A DNA stretch of 64,000 bases from Ophiocordyceps camponoti-saundersi (nom. inval.) (GCA_003339415.1 PDHQ01000005.1:321621-385620); one strand, 5' to 3'. Counted from the stretch's first letter, positions 1 through 12,621 are shown. Numbers and translations are program-made. The notes: generated from the sequence alone by a model not told the origin.

Positions 1-1833
1 GTCCCTTTCTCTCTCTCTCTCTCTCTCTCACTCGCTATCCATCCCCTCCCCCCCCCCCCCCCCCCCCCCCGTCCCCCCCCCCCCCCCCCCCCCCCCCCAC
101 CCCCCCCCCCCCCCCCCTACCCTCGGGCCAGGGATCCATCCATCCCCCACCCCCAGCACGAGCGACGACGCGGTACGGAAGCACAGGTCACTCACTCACC
201 ACCGTTCCGTTAAAAAACCACCAGTACACTCATAGATACACATCCGATCCCCTTCCTCGCCTTTTTTTTAATCCCACCGCCCGCCTCTCTTCTTCTTTCT
301 TTCTTCTCTTTCTCTCTCTCCTCCTCCTCTCCTCTTCCTTCTCCTTCTCCTCCTCTTCTTCTTCTTTCTTTATCCTCAGTCGTTTTTTCCCATTTCTCGT
401 TCTTGACCTACTTGCCTCTAACCTCCTCCCCCCCCCCCCCCCCCTTACCGGTAGGTCGGCTCGAGTTTGGCAAAAAAGTAGACTGAGGGACGAAACCCAC
501 ACACCCCCCCGTCGTCGATTCACGGCCCGAACCAGCACAAAACCTCCCTTGAGCGAATTCGGTATTTGGAGATTCAATTATTTAAACAAAGATCCGCCAA
601 GACGAACGTTGTCGAACAAAGAAGAGAACGGCCAGGAAGAAAAAAAAAAAAGGAAAAATCTCCCCCAAAAATAGGTGCGACTCATAAAGAAAATGCCCAT
701 TTCGCTCGTCGTCGTCGATTGATCGTCACCCGCGCGGTCGTCGGTCAATTCCTCGGCGCCGAATCGCTGAACTTCGTGTCTGTGAACTGACTGTCGTCTC
801 GTCTCTGCCAGCGTCAAATCACGCACACATACATACATACGCTCTCTCTCTCCATCTCTCCTTTCCTTCGCCGTGATTACGTACACCGCAGCCAACTCTC
901 TCTTCCATCAACAACCACGACCGACTCGTCTGCCAATACACACAAACGGCACATTTCGGCTCCTGCAATCACCGGTATGCTATATTATATACCTTGTCCA
1001 TGAAAAAGAAGAACAAGATACAACGTCCGAAATTTAAAAAAAAATGGCCTTCTAATCTCGCGAGCCGCTCCCTCACTTTACAGCTGCATGCCGTCTTGCC
1101 TCGTTGCATATCTCAGCCTTCTCCACCGTCGCGTTCGACTTCAATCCTTCGCTCGCAGCCGGAGACGTTAACTCGTTGATCCGGCCAATCAGAAGCCTCC
1201 CGTCCCCTTTGTCGTCGGTAAGCCTTGTTGAAACCTCTCCCCCCCCTTTCTTCCTCTCGTGCCTGGATCCACTGCATTCCTCACGTCAAGAAAAAAAAAG
1301 CCAAACCCCTATTGTCAAAGGGAGCTGTCTCGACGCCACGGATCTATAGCGGGACTGGTCTTGCTAACGGTTCAATTTTCTTTACCCGCGTCAGATATTC
1401 AATATCCCCCATCGACCTTAAACGGGCGCCCTTCCCGATCCCTTTTTTCTTCTCTCGGGAGTTCATGGTCCTGGCTTCGTTCCTGGCCACAGTCGTTCTT
1501 TATTCCATTCGTTGTTCCCATCACACTCATTTTCTAATATCCTAATACCCTTAATCCATCGCGTTTGCACTTTGACGCTCCTTATCTTGTTCTACTTCTT
1601 TTTTTTCTTTCCCTCATTTTCGCAGACGATCTCCGTTTACACGGAACAAAAAAAAAAGAAGAACCAAGAGTCGACACCGACTCGATTCACTCACACACAC
1701 ACACTCTCTCTATCTCTCTCACACAAACACTCCTTCAAGTATACGTCGGTTTATATCAGCTCGACCTCTCCCTTCGGGCGTCTCTTGACTCAGCCTTTGT
1801 TTTCCGTTGCAGCCTCAACTTGTCTGGATCACC
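1..1833. other. Upstream region of the G1 cyclin gene
   Basis: No supportable gene lies here. The first 120 bases hold a CT microsatellite and an interrupted poly-C tract. The remainder is pyrimidine-rich on the + strand, with CT and ACAC stretches up to the cyclin start codon, as expected for a long promoter and 5' leader of a regulated fungal gene. Short open frames are low-complexity (Lys/Arg/Glu or Ser/Pro rich) and match no family I know. One or more leader introns are possible but cannot be fixed from sequence alone. Confidence 0.6.
48..117. repeat. Interrupted poly-C tract
   Basis: Three C runs of about 23, 26 and 18 bases are separated by GT and by a single A. It is the longest of many C/G homopolymers in the window. 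Its true length may be wrong because such tracts are hard to sequence. Confidence 0.9.
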
Positions 1834-3037
1834 ATGGACTATGATCACCCCGACGAGACCTTCTTCGAGTCCGACGATGCTCGTCCGTCCTGCATCGATG
1901 CCCGCACTGCAGCCAAGATGGTGGCCCGTCAGAGGCAAAAGCTCATCGCCGACGAGTTGTCTCGCACCACCGCCGGCGAGTACCTCGAGGACATTCTAAA
2001 GCACACGCAAACCATGGAGGTAAACTTCTTTTTTACACGACATGGTTTTCCCTTCTTTCCCTCGCTGACCCGGCCCTTAACAGGATGAGACGCTTCCTGA
2101 CGCCAGTCTCATCGACATGCAACGCGAGGTCCAGTGGTACATGCGGCCCTATCTCATCGACTTCCTCATCGAAGCTCACGCTGCCTTCGTCCTCCTCCCC
2201 GAGACGCTCTTCCTGACGGTGAACCTGCTGGATCGATACTGCTCGAGGAGAGTGGTGTACAAGCATCACTATCAGCTCGTCGGCTGTGCCGCCCTGCTGA
2301 TCGCGGCCAAGTACGGCGACAAAAAGGACCGCGTTCCCCAGATCTCCGAGCTCAGCAACATGTGCTGCGCACTGTACGACAGCGGCATGTTCGCCCAGAT
2401 GGAGATGCACCTGCTCGACACGCTCGAGTGGAACATCGGCCATCCGACCGTCGACTTCTACACCCACCTGATGGTGACGTACGAGGGCCACGACCCCGAG
2501 GTGGACTGCCTGGCCTCTTACCTCTCCGAGATGGCGCTGTACCATCGGGACTTCGTGTCTGTCCGGCCATCAATCCTCGCCCGCGTATGCCTGACTGTGG
2601 CCTCGTTCGTCCTGGGTCGAAGCGAGGGGATGGAGTTTGGACCGGATGAGGAAAAGGCGGTGGCAGAGTTGCTGTTTCGCCATCTGGACCAGCCGTCACC
2701 GACACTGGCTCGCAAGTACTCGTCGACGAGCACGTATCGCGTCTCGCAGCGGCTGGCCGAATTCGTGGCCGCCCGAGCAGCAGAGGCGGCAGCGGCGGCG
2801 ACCATGGCCCAGCGCCACGTCGATCCGCCGACGCCACCACCGTCGGAGAAGCGCAGCGACATCTACAGCACTCCGCACAAGGGTCACGTCGTTGCCGCCA
2901 CCGCCGCCGTGGCCGCCCTGGACGGGTACCTGACGCCTCCCATCACGCCCGAAGGCGGATGCTTCGTCTCGCCGCGCTGTCCGATGACGCCCACGCCGGA
3001 ATACCAACAACATGCGGGTCTGCTAGCCCAGCGATAG
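1834..3037 (+). CDS. cln1: G1/S-specific cyclin (Cln/Puc1 type)
   Basis: Two exons, 1834-2019 and 2084-3037, encode 379 aa. The 64-bp intron starts gtaaac, has a ctgac branch site and ends acag. The ATG sits in a good context (caccATGG). Exon 2 carries the cyclin box: the MRPYLIDFLIEAH segment, then LLDRYCSRR, then GCAALLIAAKYGDKK, followed by the second cyclin fold. This matches the Cln1/Puc1 family of ascomycete G1 cyclins, which activate the main CDK at Start. The C-terminus is Pro/Thr/Ser rich with several TPP and SP sites, typical of PEST-like degradation signals and CDK phosphosites (inference). Members of the Pcl group are less likely because the box resembles the Cln family more. It stands alone, followed by a 3.4-kb gene-free stretch. 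Confidence 0.88.
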
Positions 3038-6000
3038 GACGACTGGTGGCAGTATCCCTTCCTGACGGCCCTCTTCTGGTGGCCGCCGCACATGTTGCCG
3101 GCCTCGAGCTTCATGGCTCTCTCCGTCTGGGCTTGTCGTCGAACTTGGCAGCCCATCAACGACGTGATTCCCGACATACGCCTCGTTCGAGGGCGGAAGA
3201 GGCATCGCGCCAAGGCTTGAGCTTCATTGCGCCATCGAGTCCACTGGCCCCTCCCCCCTTTTCCCCCTCTTGAACGGTCCCCCCTCTCTATTACCACCTC
3301 CATCATTCGCCTACATTTGTAGCATTTTAGCGGTTCAGGTTTTTGTTTTTTTTTCTCCCCATCATTCGTACCGGCACTTTGATTCTTCTTTTTCCCAGCA
3401 ACTCTTTTACGGCATTGCAATAAACAAAATATCAGAGGCAGAGGGGGAGAAAGGCTCATCATACCCATCACAACGGCCGTCCCCCTTTTCAACCCTGGAA
3501 ATCATCCTGATTATTATTTCTTTTTTTCTTTCGCATCTGTTGCTTGGACTTGGTCCAGGCTGTGTTTCCAGGCCTCTGTATTACCCCCCCAATTCTACAC
3601 AAGGAAAGGCCCAAAATATGTCGGTACGGAGCGGATTTCCCATGACGGCAGCAAAGACGGGAATTTGAGCGGAAGATTTGTTCTCTTTCCCCTCGCCCCC
3701 TTGAATCCCTTTCCATCGCTCTCTCTCTCTTTCATGACGAAGAAAAAACACCATTTACACCAAAAAAAAAAGGGGCAGAAAAGGAAAGGACTAGAAAAAG
3801 TACGTCCCCTTTTTTGGGTTCCCCCTCTTCTCCACGCGTGGAATGGGTGGATGATGGATGCGTGGGGCGAAGGGAGTGCATGTGTGGAGGAAGAAACGCG
3901 TGGAGAATGAAGGGCAGCCTCTGATGGATTGGGGTTGTGTGTAGGTGTGTGTGATGGTGAGAAAAAAGACGCGATGGGGGTCTGAGGAAAGAAGCGTGAG
4001 CTCTGGCTTTCTTAACCCTTTTTTTTTCTCTAATTGATGAAGCCATCTCGAAGAATCATTGAGACGAGAGAGTATATGTGGTGTCGCTAGCTAGGTACCT
4101 ACGTATTTGGCCTTGAAGCCCTCGGAAAAAAAGAGGAAAGGGGAGAAATGAGAAGAAAGAGAAGAAAGAGGAGATAGTGCCCTTAGGCGTGTTGTGATGC
4201 TGATGTTGATGATGATGTCGATGTTGGCGGTGGTGGTGGGGACGATGGAGATGACGATGATGTAATGCCCTTTCGTCCTATGTATGATGCTTGCATGGCA
4301 ATTTAACGAAGGCGAGAAGCGTAACTTTGAGTGGCTGACTGGAACGTAAAAGCTCGACGCGAATTTGTGCGTGTGTTGATTGAGGTTAATAGAGTTGAAG
4401 ATGATTGAGTTGAATTCTATGTATGTAAAAATGTCCGGGTAAAGAGGAAGAAGAGCGACTTGAAGAATGGCAGCGATATTATATTGAATGCCTTTACGGA
4501 CGTATATATGTATGTACGTATGGAAATAGCATCCACATTTTCATGGCAATCCGTTCTCTGTTGTTGAAAGGGGAATATTGCATGTGCATTCCCGCTTTTT
4601 TGTCAAGGGAGTCCCCTTCCCTCCCTCTTTTCATATGTGTATGTACAATGTAAGTGACAGGCGTAACCTTGTGACTTGTTTTTTTGTTTGAGTTGCGGCT
4701 TGTTGGCTTCTTTACTGGGTGCTTAAGATTCATGTCTAGGCTTGACTGGTTGTTCTTACAGGGTTTTTGAGGGGGTGGGGGGCTGATAGTGATGAGTGGT
4801 GATGGTGGTTTTCTCTTAAAGGGTGGCTTTGTGTTGTGGCCTTTGTGGGTTGCATGTATGTATGTACGATGCACTGTATCCTCTCTATAACTGAATAGAG
4901 AGTATGGAGGGAATCTTTGAAAGGCTGGAATTCTTTCCTTGTTCTTTTCTTCTTCATACCATCTTTCTCTCTTCCTAACCTTTCTCCCCCCTTTAGCTAG
5001 ACGGAGAGGGGGAGTCGTTCAAGAACTCGCTGGCTTCTTCCGAGACCAGTTACGAGGCTGTTGAGGTCTCATCAATGCATACTTTATATATGTGTGTATG
5101 CACATTCTTGGCAGGTGAATATTTCCATCACGCATACATACATACATGCGCTGCATTTATGCCAAGATCTTACCAGAGTACGGATAGAGAGAGGGGTTTC
5201 CCCTGGTAGAAGAATTCGCCGGGGTTATTTATAATGGAGGATTAAATTAAGCTTAATTCTTGCGAGCCGGCTTCGGAGGCTCTGATTGTCTTTTCCCTCC
5301 ATCTGATTGATGTATACGTAGGCATATGTGCATGCATCTTTGTTCTTCACTCTGCTCCTTGCCGACTGCATCATACAGTAAGAAGTCGAGTTGCTTCCCG
5401 TGACAGGACTCGGGCCAAAGGCTGCTTACAAAAGCATATCCCATCTAATCCGTAATCTTATCTGATCGATCAGCTGACTACGCGCAACTATCCGCACGGG
5501 TTGATTTTTTTTTTGTGATTTTCCCAATCGTAAGGGCCCATCCATCAGGGTTCGACATTTGAAGCGGTTCGACAACGTGCCGGCCTCTAACGGTGGAGCA
5601 GGCTTTGGTGAGCGACTGGATCGACAAAAAAAGAGGTGCGCTGACAAGAAATACGTGGGGATATGCGTGGCTTGCAACGGCTTAGGGATGCGCGGTGAGC
5701 TCCGTGCCTCCACAAGCCCGTTTTCCTCCAAATACGATCGGCTTGTGAACGAGGCATTTTGCCCTTTTCATCACGTTCGCAGACCTGTCCTTGGCGTCTG
5801 GCGCTTGAGCGGAAAAATAACCCTTTTCCTTTTGGAGGTGTTCACGATAGCCTCACTTTCTGGCGTCGTCCACATTCGAAGGACAAAACATACTTGGGAC
5901 TATGTCGAGCCACTAAGGATACTACAGCTGTCAAGATGAACCGGACTTCTTTAGCACATACGCATTTCTTTCTGCGGATACACGAGTCTCGGACAGAGAG

Positions 6001-6451
6001 GAGTGCTCGGACGGTAATAAACCTTAACCAACCGCTTACAAGAGCATCTCTCGCTCAGCTAGAGATTAATCATCGAATTGATCATCAGCTTCCGCAGGGC
6101 AAAAATGAATCTTGTCCAATCTTTTTACGGGTCTCGCCTCCTTCCACGATCCATAAGCCAAGCATTGCTCTCTATCGAAGCTTCTTCTGCCCTTGATGGC
6201 GGTAGGATTCGGCGAACCATAGGTCGTATCGCCAAGTCTTTTATGCTCCCAGCCATTCTTTTCATTCTCTTCTTCATGCATCGTTCTTACATGCCTCTTC
6301 CATTTTCTGTCAAGCCATACTCACGTGGGTAGCCTTGTATAGTTTTCAGCATTATGCGAGTGAGTATAAATTGCTTCGCTCTTCCCTCCCCTGAATCGTC
6401 GTGATTATTTTGATAACCTCAATTTCTTCAAGGATCCAAATCGCTATCGTC
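3038..6451. other. 3.4-kb gene-free region
   Basis: No frame in either strand has recognisable domains or a convincing exon structure. It holds a possible polyadenylation signal for the cyclin, a GAT-rich trinucleotide stretch around 4195-4262, T-rich and TATG-rich segments (4500-4880) and one GTACGGATA element at 5178. The frame at 5559-5939 (126 codons) is the longest but has no signature and no clear coding bias. An unannotated lncRNA or a lineage-specific gene cannot be excluded. Confidence 0.6.
3419..3424 (+). terminator. Possible polyadenylation signal of the cyclin gene
   Basis: An AATAAA hexamer lies about 380 bp past the cyclin stop codon in T-rich sequence. Fungal poly(A) signals are degenerate, so this is only a candidate. 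Confidence 0.3.
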
Positions 6452-8376
6452 ATGGCTTCCTTCTTTGCCGTCTCTCTGTTGGCTCTGTCTTTGGTCGACA
6501 CCGTGATAGCGATTCCGCAGACAAGTTGAGTGAAAAGGGGACAAGATAATGACAACAAGAGGAGATGGCTAATTCCCTTCTTACCTTTGTCTAGATCAAG
6601 ACACGGCCTTTTCCCTGGTGGATGCCTCTCTGAAGCAGCTTCAGGATAAGCTGATGCGGAAATGCTTCACCAGCCATCATCTCACTCAGGTAGAGACTTT
6701 CTCCTCTTGTCACGCCTGACGAGATACAAGCTCTTCCCTGTTACTAACCCGCATGCGTTACGCACAGACGTATATAGACCGCAACGATCAAGTCAAGAAC
6801 ACCTTTCACGCAATCTCCGAGATCAATCCTGATGCGTTGGATATTGCGGGCCGTCTTGATGCGGGGAGAACTCAGGGTAAAGGGTAAGCTGTCTGCCTGT
6901 AGTTGTGAACCAGATGAAGGAAGCTCTAAGCCCTGATCCAGGCCTTTATATGGTCTTCCCATCCTGCTCAAGGACAGCATCGCCACCAAGGATAAAATGA
7001 ACAACACCGGTGGGTTTGCCATTCAAAGCCTTTGATGAAACCACTTTCTCCGTCTTGCTGATGATCCCTTCAAATCAGCCGGATCCCACGCCCTCATCGG
7101 CGCAACCGTCAAGCAAGACTCCTTCATAGCCGACAAGCTTCGAAAAGCCGGCGCCATCATACTAGGAAAGTCAGCCATGAGCCAATGGAACGCCTATCGA
7201 GCCTCCAACAACAGTCAGGGATGGTCTTCGGTGGCGGGCCAGGTGGTGGGGGCCTATCACGAGAATCAGGAACCGGCCGGTAGCTCGTCTGGGAGCGCCG
7301 TCGCCGTCGACATCGGTCTCGCTGCCGCTGCCATCGGCGTCGACGCCACGGGCTCCATCTTGTATCCTGCGAGCGCCAATAACATTGTCGGGTTGAGACC
7401 TACTGTTGGCTTGACGTCGCGTCATCTTACTATCCCCTTTTCCGAGAGGTTTGATACTGTCGGTCCTATGACGCGTACTGTTGAGGACGCGGCTGCTTTG
7501 CTCAAGGTCATCGCGGGGAGGGATGCTGATGATGGCTTCACTTTGGAGATTCCCGAGGGGGGAAAGATACCCGATTACGTTGAGGCGTGTCATCAGTGGC
7601 CTCTGCGTGGTTCTCGTATCGGCGTCCCCTGGAACTTCATACATCTCATCGCTGAATTGCAGCCTGATTGCGAACCAGAGCTCGTCGCCTTCAACAAGAC
7701 GCTCGACAAGCTGAAAGGTGCCGGTGCAACGATCGTCAACACGAAATTCAAAAAGGCCTCTGAGATGAAGACCTTTCGCAACCTCGTCCTCGCACTCGAC
7801 TTCCCCTTCAACCTGCAATCCTATCTTTCGAAACTGGAGACGAATCCCAATAACATCCGCACCCTCCGCCAACTACAGGACTGGACCGTCGCCAACGCCA
7901 AGCTGGAAGATTACCCCAACCGGTCCGTCGATTTCTGGAACGCAACTCTCGACGCGACGGAGACTTTGCACTTCAACAATACCCGGCAGACTTCAGTGTA
8001 TGATGAGGGGCTGAATGTCATAGCCGACATCGCCAACAACGGCGGCGTTAAAACTGCGGTGGAAAAGAACGGACTGACGGCCATCGTCATGCCAACTTCG
8101 TGGACCTACTTCTGCGTCCCGTTCGACGGCTCGCCTGCCATCACCGTGCCCATGGGCGCCTACCCGTCCGATGCCCCCGTCGTCATGAACGGCCGCAAGG
8201 AGTTGGTCAAGACGGGGCCCGGCGTGCCATTTGGCATCAGCTTCGTTGGGAAGCGCTGGTCTGAGCCTCAGCTTCTCGGGCTTGCTCATGCCTACGAGCA
8301 GTTGACCCAGGTTAGGCGCACGCTGAATCGCAAGGTCCAGCTGCCGACCAAGTCTTTATCCAATGCAGAGTGTTAG
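6452..8376 (+). CDS. Secreted amidase (amidase-signature family)
   Basis: Five exons (6452-6524, 6595-6689, 6768-6883, 6942-7009, 7079-8376) give 549 aa, with all phases consistent. The first exon encodes a signal peptide (ASFFAVSLLALSLVDTVIA), which points to secretion. The Ser-cis-Ser-Lys triad of the amidase-signature family can be placed: Lys105 in LLKDSIA, cis-Ser186 in AGSSSGSA and nucleophile Ser210 in DATGSILYP. The two serines are 24 residues apart, as in GatA and FAAH. The enzyme should hydrolyse amide bonds of an unknown extracellular substrate. The glycine before TGS is replaced (DATGS instead of DTGGS), which is tolerated in several fungal members. It is convergent with RPS2. Only the 3' exon is a long open frame, so simple ORF calling would miss the signal peptide and the catalytic lysine. 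Confidence 0.92.
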
Positions 8377-9123
8377 TTGAGGTAGCTTTTATATGGTTAG
8401 ATGGATGGAGGGAAAGAAGAAGCTGAATGCGTAGGAGGTGTGTGAAGGTCGTTGACTTGTCCTGTTTATCGTGATGCTCTCTATGGCGTGAAGGGTCTTG
8501 AAGTATGAAATGCAGATATAGATAGGTGCCTCAAAGCAACCGACCAACTTGGTTAAAGAACGAGGTCCATGGTATCAACGGCAGAGGTTAGAAAATACAT
8601 CTCACCTGATGTCAACCGCATAACTGTCTTCATAGTATCGGTATCACTCTCTACCTTGGAAGACTCACCGTCGTCAATCTAGACGGTCTACAGCGGTAAT
8701 TGGAAACAGCAACAGGATTTCGTTCTAGACGCCCAGGTTGATGAAGGCGGTCACAGGAGTCGATTTCCAAGATCCGTCAAGTCATCTCGCCAGTTATCGT
8801 GATCCCCTACACCTATGTTGCCGGTAGTTTTACCCCGGGAATATCCGTAAACCTCAATAAATTCAAGGACTTGATCACGGACGAGTTCCTCCGATCAAAT
8901 GGCAGACATCTCTTGTTAGGCCTACCCTACATTTCACTCACTCATAGCAGGACCATGCCTACACGAGCATTGATGGCGAGACTCCCAAGACACAGACCGC
9001 ATGGCAACTTTATAATTTGCTGTGTGATGTCGACGCCAGATGCGCCCATGCAATCAATCGCGACGGATCAAACGCCTTCATCTCCCGCCTCCCATCTTCC
9101 CCCCCTTCTCCCAAAGATACTGA
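8377..9123. other. Convergent intergenic region, amidase/RPS2
   Basis: This stretch contains the 3' ends of both flanking genes. A frame at 8799-9248 overlaps the end of RPS2 antisense and has no known domain. I see no repeat or RNA gene here. Confidence 0.5.
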
Positions 9124-10023
9124 CTAGTAACGCTTGTTCAGGGTGTCGGCAAACTCTTCCAGCGGGCTGCGCAACAGCTTTGTTTCCTTCCATAGGTTGG
9201 GCGTCAGGAAGCCATAAGTGTTGGACACGGCGACAAATGTTGCCTTGAGCGTGTTCTCCAGCGTCTTGGTCGAGCCGGCCGACGACGTGTAGGCGTCCTC
9301 GACACCAGCCAGCTGCAGGAAGCGCTTCACGGCGGGAGACGCCACGAGGCCTGTGCCGCGGGGGGCGGGGATGAGCTGGGAGGGAAAAACAAAAAGTGAG
9401 CGAGACGTCGTGGAAAGGAAGTTAGCTGAAAGGAGAGGAAGAACCTACTCGAACGGTGACGGAGCCACACTTGCCGCTCTGCTTGCAGGGCAGAGAGTGA
9501 GGCGTACCCAGATTGTTGCCCCAGTAGCCTCGACGGACGGGGATGACGCTCAACTTGGCGATGATGATGGCGGCGCGGATCGCCGTCGCCACTTCCTTGG
9601 ACGTCTTGATGCCCAGCCCGACATGGCCTTCCGAATCGCCGATGATAACAACGGCCTTGAAACGCGTGCGCTGACCGGCCCGTGTCTGCTTCTGCACCGG
9701 CTTGATCTGTTGTGCCGGCGTCAGTCCTCAGCCCTCCGATACTGTATCATCTTTTGTTGAAATCGCACCTTCATCACCTCGTCCTTGAGCTTGGGCAGGA
9801 AGTTGTCGACGATCTGATACTCTTTGATGGGAAGTGAGTGCAAGTAAATCTCCTCCATGCTGTTGATCTTGCCGGCCTTGACCAATCGGCCAAGCTTCGT
9901 CACCGGCTGCCACTCCTTCTCTTCACTCTTGCCTCCGCGTCGTCCACGACCACGGCCACGTCCGCGACCGCGGTCGCCACCTCGGGCACCGAAGCCTCCT
10001 CCACGGCCGCCTCGATCAGCCAT
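9124..10023 (-). CDS. RPS2: 40S ribosomal protein S2 (uS5)
   Basis: Three exons on the minus strand (10023-9769, 9706-9449, 9375-9124) encode 254 aa, close to the usual eukaryotic length. The N-terminus is an RG/RGG-rich tail ([16 protein letters not shown]), a known arginine-methylation region of S2. It is followed by the S5 double-stranded RNA-binding domain ([25 protein letters not shown]) and the C-terminal S5 domain ([15 protein letters not shown], across the second junction). Introns are 62 and 73 bp. The protein belongs to the small subunit near the mRNA channel. The upstream leader carries a (GTC)n repeat and an AGCCCTAA motif at 10167 that may be a Tbf1-type ribosomal-protein promoter element. 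Confidence 0.97.
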
Positions 10024-10487
10024 GATTCAATCGAGCGATTCGCGCGTCGTCGTCGTCGTCGTCGTCGGGAATTGGGCGTGGGTTTATCGTCTGGGGTTGT
10101 TGATAGTGGTTTTTTTTAATGCTGTATTAAAGGCCCGTGGGGTTTTTCGATGGAGGGGGTTTTCCAAGCCCTAATTGCCCGCTATGCAATGTACCTGCTA
10201 CTTTCGTGTGGCTCAGCGTGGCGCAAAAAGTGGGTAGCCGCTTACCGAGACTGAGGTGTCAACAGTTCTCGGTGTATCCATACGCTATGACTGACATGAA
10301 GATATTGCAGAAAAGGCGTGATGCCACAAGCAAATAGGTAGGTAGGTATTTAGGAAGTTAGGTAGGTAGGTAAAGTATTTACGTTTACGAATCACAAAAT
10401 GACCCCCCAGAGAAAATGGGTAAGCAAGGGTATCGCGGCCCCGACGTTCAGCTACGCCGCCAGCTTCTCAACAAATTCGACTCTTCG
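10024..10487. other. RPS2 promoter and 3' region of the sulfurtransferase
   Basis: It holds a (CGT)n stretch at about 10046-10070 just before the RPS2 start codon, a TTAGGGCT motif (minus strand) at 10167-10174 and a (TAGG)n stretch near 10336-10372. No further gene is visible. Confidence 0.6.
10167..10174 (-). promoter_or_regulatory. Candidate Tbf1-type element upstream of RPS2
   Basis: The sequence reads TTAGGGCT on the RPS2 strand, about 145 bp before the start codon. Tbf1 recognises TTAGGG-like sites and controls ribosomal protein genes in Candida albicans and related ascomycetes. Use of the site in this organism is inference. Confidence 0.3.
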
Positions 10488-11546
10488 CTACTCCTTTTTC
10501 CAGATGAGATTCTCCGACAGCTGCACTCTCTGCGCCCATTCCCTATAGCCAGCTGTCAGCAAAGATTTCCAAAGAGGTACTTTTGATGGTGAAACTTACG
10601 TCCAGCTCCCGTCATACACCCTCCGCGATTCGGGAGAGCCATATCCAGCCACGTCAAGAGCCGTCTCGATGACGCAAGCGGTCACGCCCGTGCCGCACGT
10701 CGAGATGATTGGCTTCTCGCCATCGACATGGAGTTCCTTGAAGACGGACCTCAGCTGCTCAGCTGAGGGATAGGCCTTAGTATTGGGATCCAGCACGGCG
10801 GTGAATGGAACGTTGATGGAACCGGGGATGTGTCCTGACGATAAGCCCTCCCTCGGCTCCGGGTCTGTGCCGCTGAAACGGCCCGCAGATCGAGCGTCCA
10901 GGACTTGAATGCCTTCAGCCCCTTCCTTGTTGTGGTCCTGGGCCACCTCCTTGACGTCGTCGAAACTGGCGACCTTGGCGGCGTCGAGGGTGGGGATGGG
11001 ATAAGGGCAGCACTCAACGCTGTATAGCTCCCCAGACTCCGTAGGTAGCTCCTCTTCAACCCAAAGCTTGAAGTTGTTTAGGATATGAACGTTTTTGTGA
11101 CCAAAGACCTTCAAGGTCCAGCCGACGCGGGGCGCACTGAAGATGCCGAGCTCCTTGGTGTCGTAGACGACAACCGTATCCTCCTTGCGTATGCCCAGCT
11201 CACTCATGGCGGCGGCGAAGCCCTTGGCATCAGGAAGCATGTGGGGATAGGGGCTGCGCTTGTCGATGACCTTGTCCAAGTCGAAGAAGCGCGCCCGCGG
11301 AATGCGCTGCTCGCGGAATGCCTGGATTCCAGTGCGCTTGTCATTGGGCATGAACCATGCAGCGCAAAGCGGAACAACGCGGGGATCGGGGTTGATAGTT
11401 GAAGGCGGGTTCTTGCGGAGAGCTTCATGAAGCTCCTTCGGCGTCACCAGATACGACGAAAGGCTGCGTCGCGAGGAAAACAGCTGTGTGAACGCTCGCG
11501 TGGCCACTGCCACCCGCGGCGCACGACAAGCGACCACCGAGGTCAT
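10488..11546 (-). CDS. Mitochondrial-type sulfurtransferase (thiosulfate/3-mercaptopyruvate, two rhodanese domains)
   Basis: Two exons on the minus strand (11546-10600, 10542-10488) encode 333 aa. The 57-bp intron lies near the end, and the short last exon adds a C-terminal tail ending IWKKE. The first 35 residues are Arg/Ser/Ala rich without acids, as in a mitochondrial targeting peptide. Two tandem rhodanese domains follow. The second holds the active-site loop CGTGVTAC (catalytic Cys), and the CGxGVTA form is typical of mercaptopyruvate sulfurtransferases and yeast Tum1. It transfers sulfur to thiol acceptors, possibly including the tRNA-thiolation and Moco pathways as Tum1 does (family knowledge). 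It is divergent from APC11. Confidence 0.93.
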
Positions 11547-12136
11547 GATTGAAGCCTCCCGGAGACGATGATGACCCCGGGATGAGGCGCAGAGCCAGCA
11601 CGATCGAAAATGTGAGGCGGCGAGGCGCGTAGAACGAGGAACTCGTGAGTCGACTAGGTTGTTCAGAGAGAGAGTACGTATGGGCGAGTCTACAAGTCTG
11701 TTGTTGGGAGCTTTTCGCCTGTGGAGGCTTAATCAAGGACCAGCGTTTGTAGGTGCTAGGCAGGCTGAGAGAGGTACATATGAAGTCAATTGTAGTGTAA
11801 ATTCTGTAGCGAGGCAGGCAAGCGAGCACCTGCGGGGAGCTGTTGTAGGTTATTTCTGCGCCAAGATAAGATTATACACATGTACTAATGAACCCCGCCC
11901 CCCCCCCTTTCGTGCCTCGGCAGGGGCCTGGGGGTAGCTGGTATGTACTAATAGAATCTGCAAGGTCTTTAATAACGGCCACTATTTGCACGCACATACT
12001 GTACGATCCCGCTACTACACACTGTCCTTTCTCCATCTTACCGTCCAAATCCCCAACCTCCCTCCTCCCCTGGACTCTCTCTCTACCAAACACCGCCTTC
12101 TCCTCCTCCAACGCTACTTAAGTGCCAGAAAACGCT
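11547..12136. other. Divergent promoter, sulfurtransferase/APC11
   Basis: This 590-bp stretch separates the start codons of two divergent genes. A C-rich segment lies near 11887-11900 and a TC-rich run just before APC11. No gene or obvious operator was seen. Confidence 0.5.
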
Positions 12137-12621
12137 ATGAAAGTCACCATCACCGAGTGGAATGCCGTCGCAACCTGGCGCTGGGATATCCCAGAAGATG
12201 ACGTCTGCGGCATCTGCCAGGTTCACTTCGACGGAACCTGTCCGTCTTGCAAATATCCCGGCGACGACTGCAGCCTGCGTGAGTCTCATTCGCCTTTCCG
12301 TGGCCCCCAGTTGCTAAAAAGCCATTCCACACCTCAGTCTCTGGCAAATGCGGCCACAACTTTCACATGGTAAGCTTCGACACTCGCCCAGCCGCGTCTC
12401 TAGTTAGTCTAGTCTAACAACGTCCCATCACAGCACTGCATCATGGAGTGGATCAAGCAGGACTCGGCCCGCGGCCAATGTCCCATGTGCCGCCAGCGTA
12501 CGAACAAAAATCCATCCCGCCCCCTCACGCTACCAAGCTTGCGGCTGCGACTAACGTAGGTATATCAGCTTTTGAATGGGTCGATCAAGCCAACGAGGCC
12601 GGCACTTCGCCCACCGAGTAA
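12137..12621 (+). CDS. APC11: Anaphase-promoting complex subunit 11 (RING-H2)
   Basis: Four exons (12137-12278, 12338-12369, 12434-12497, 12569-12621) encode 96 aa, the usual APC11 size. The reading starts at the ATG of MKVTITEWNAVATWRWD; an in-frame GTG 15 bases upstream is not used. The Cys/His pattern is that of the APC11 RING-H2 domain: CGICQVHFDGTCPSC, then CGHNFH, then HCIMEW and CPMCRQPFEW at the end. The protein is the catalytic RING of the APC/C E3 ligase, which recruits the E2 and drives degradation of cyclins and securin. A UBE2C-type E2, the usual priming E2 of the APC/C, is encoded 3.5 kb downstream. It is convergent with CHK1 with 243 bp between stop codons. Confidence 0.96.

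Noticed and set aside
2884..3492. 202-codon antisense frame at the 3' end of the cyclin gene
   Set aside because: Overlaps the cyclin C-terminus and its 3' region and looks random.
5559..6196. Overlapping 126- and 145-codon frames upstream of the amidase
   Set aside because: Neither has a known motif, signal or coherent exon structure; the two overlap in different frames.
8799..9248. 149-codon + frame 3' of the amidase
   Set aside because: It overlaps RPS2 exon 3 antisense and shows no domain; not supported as a gene.
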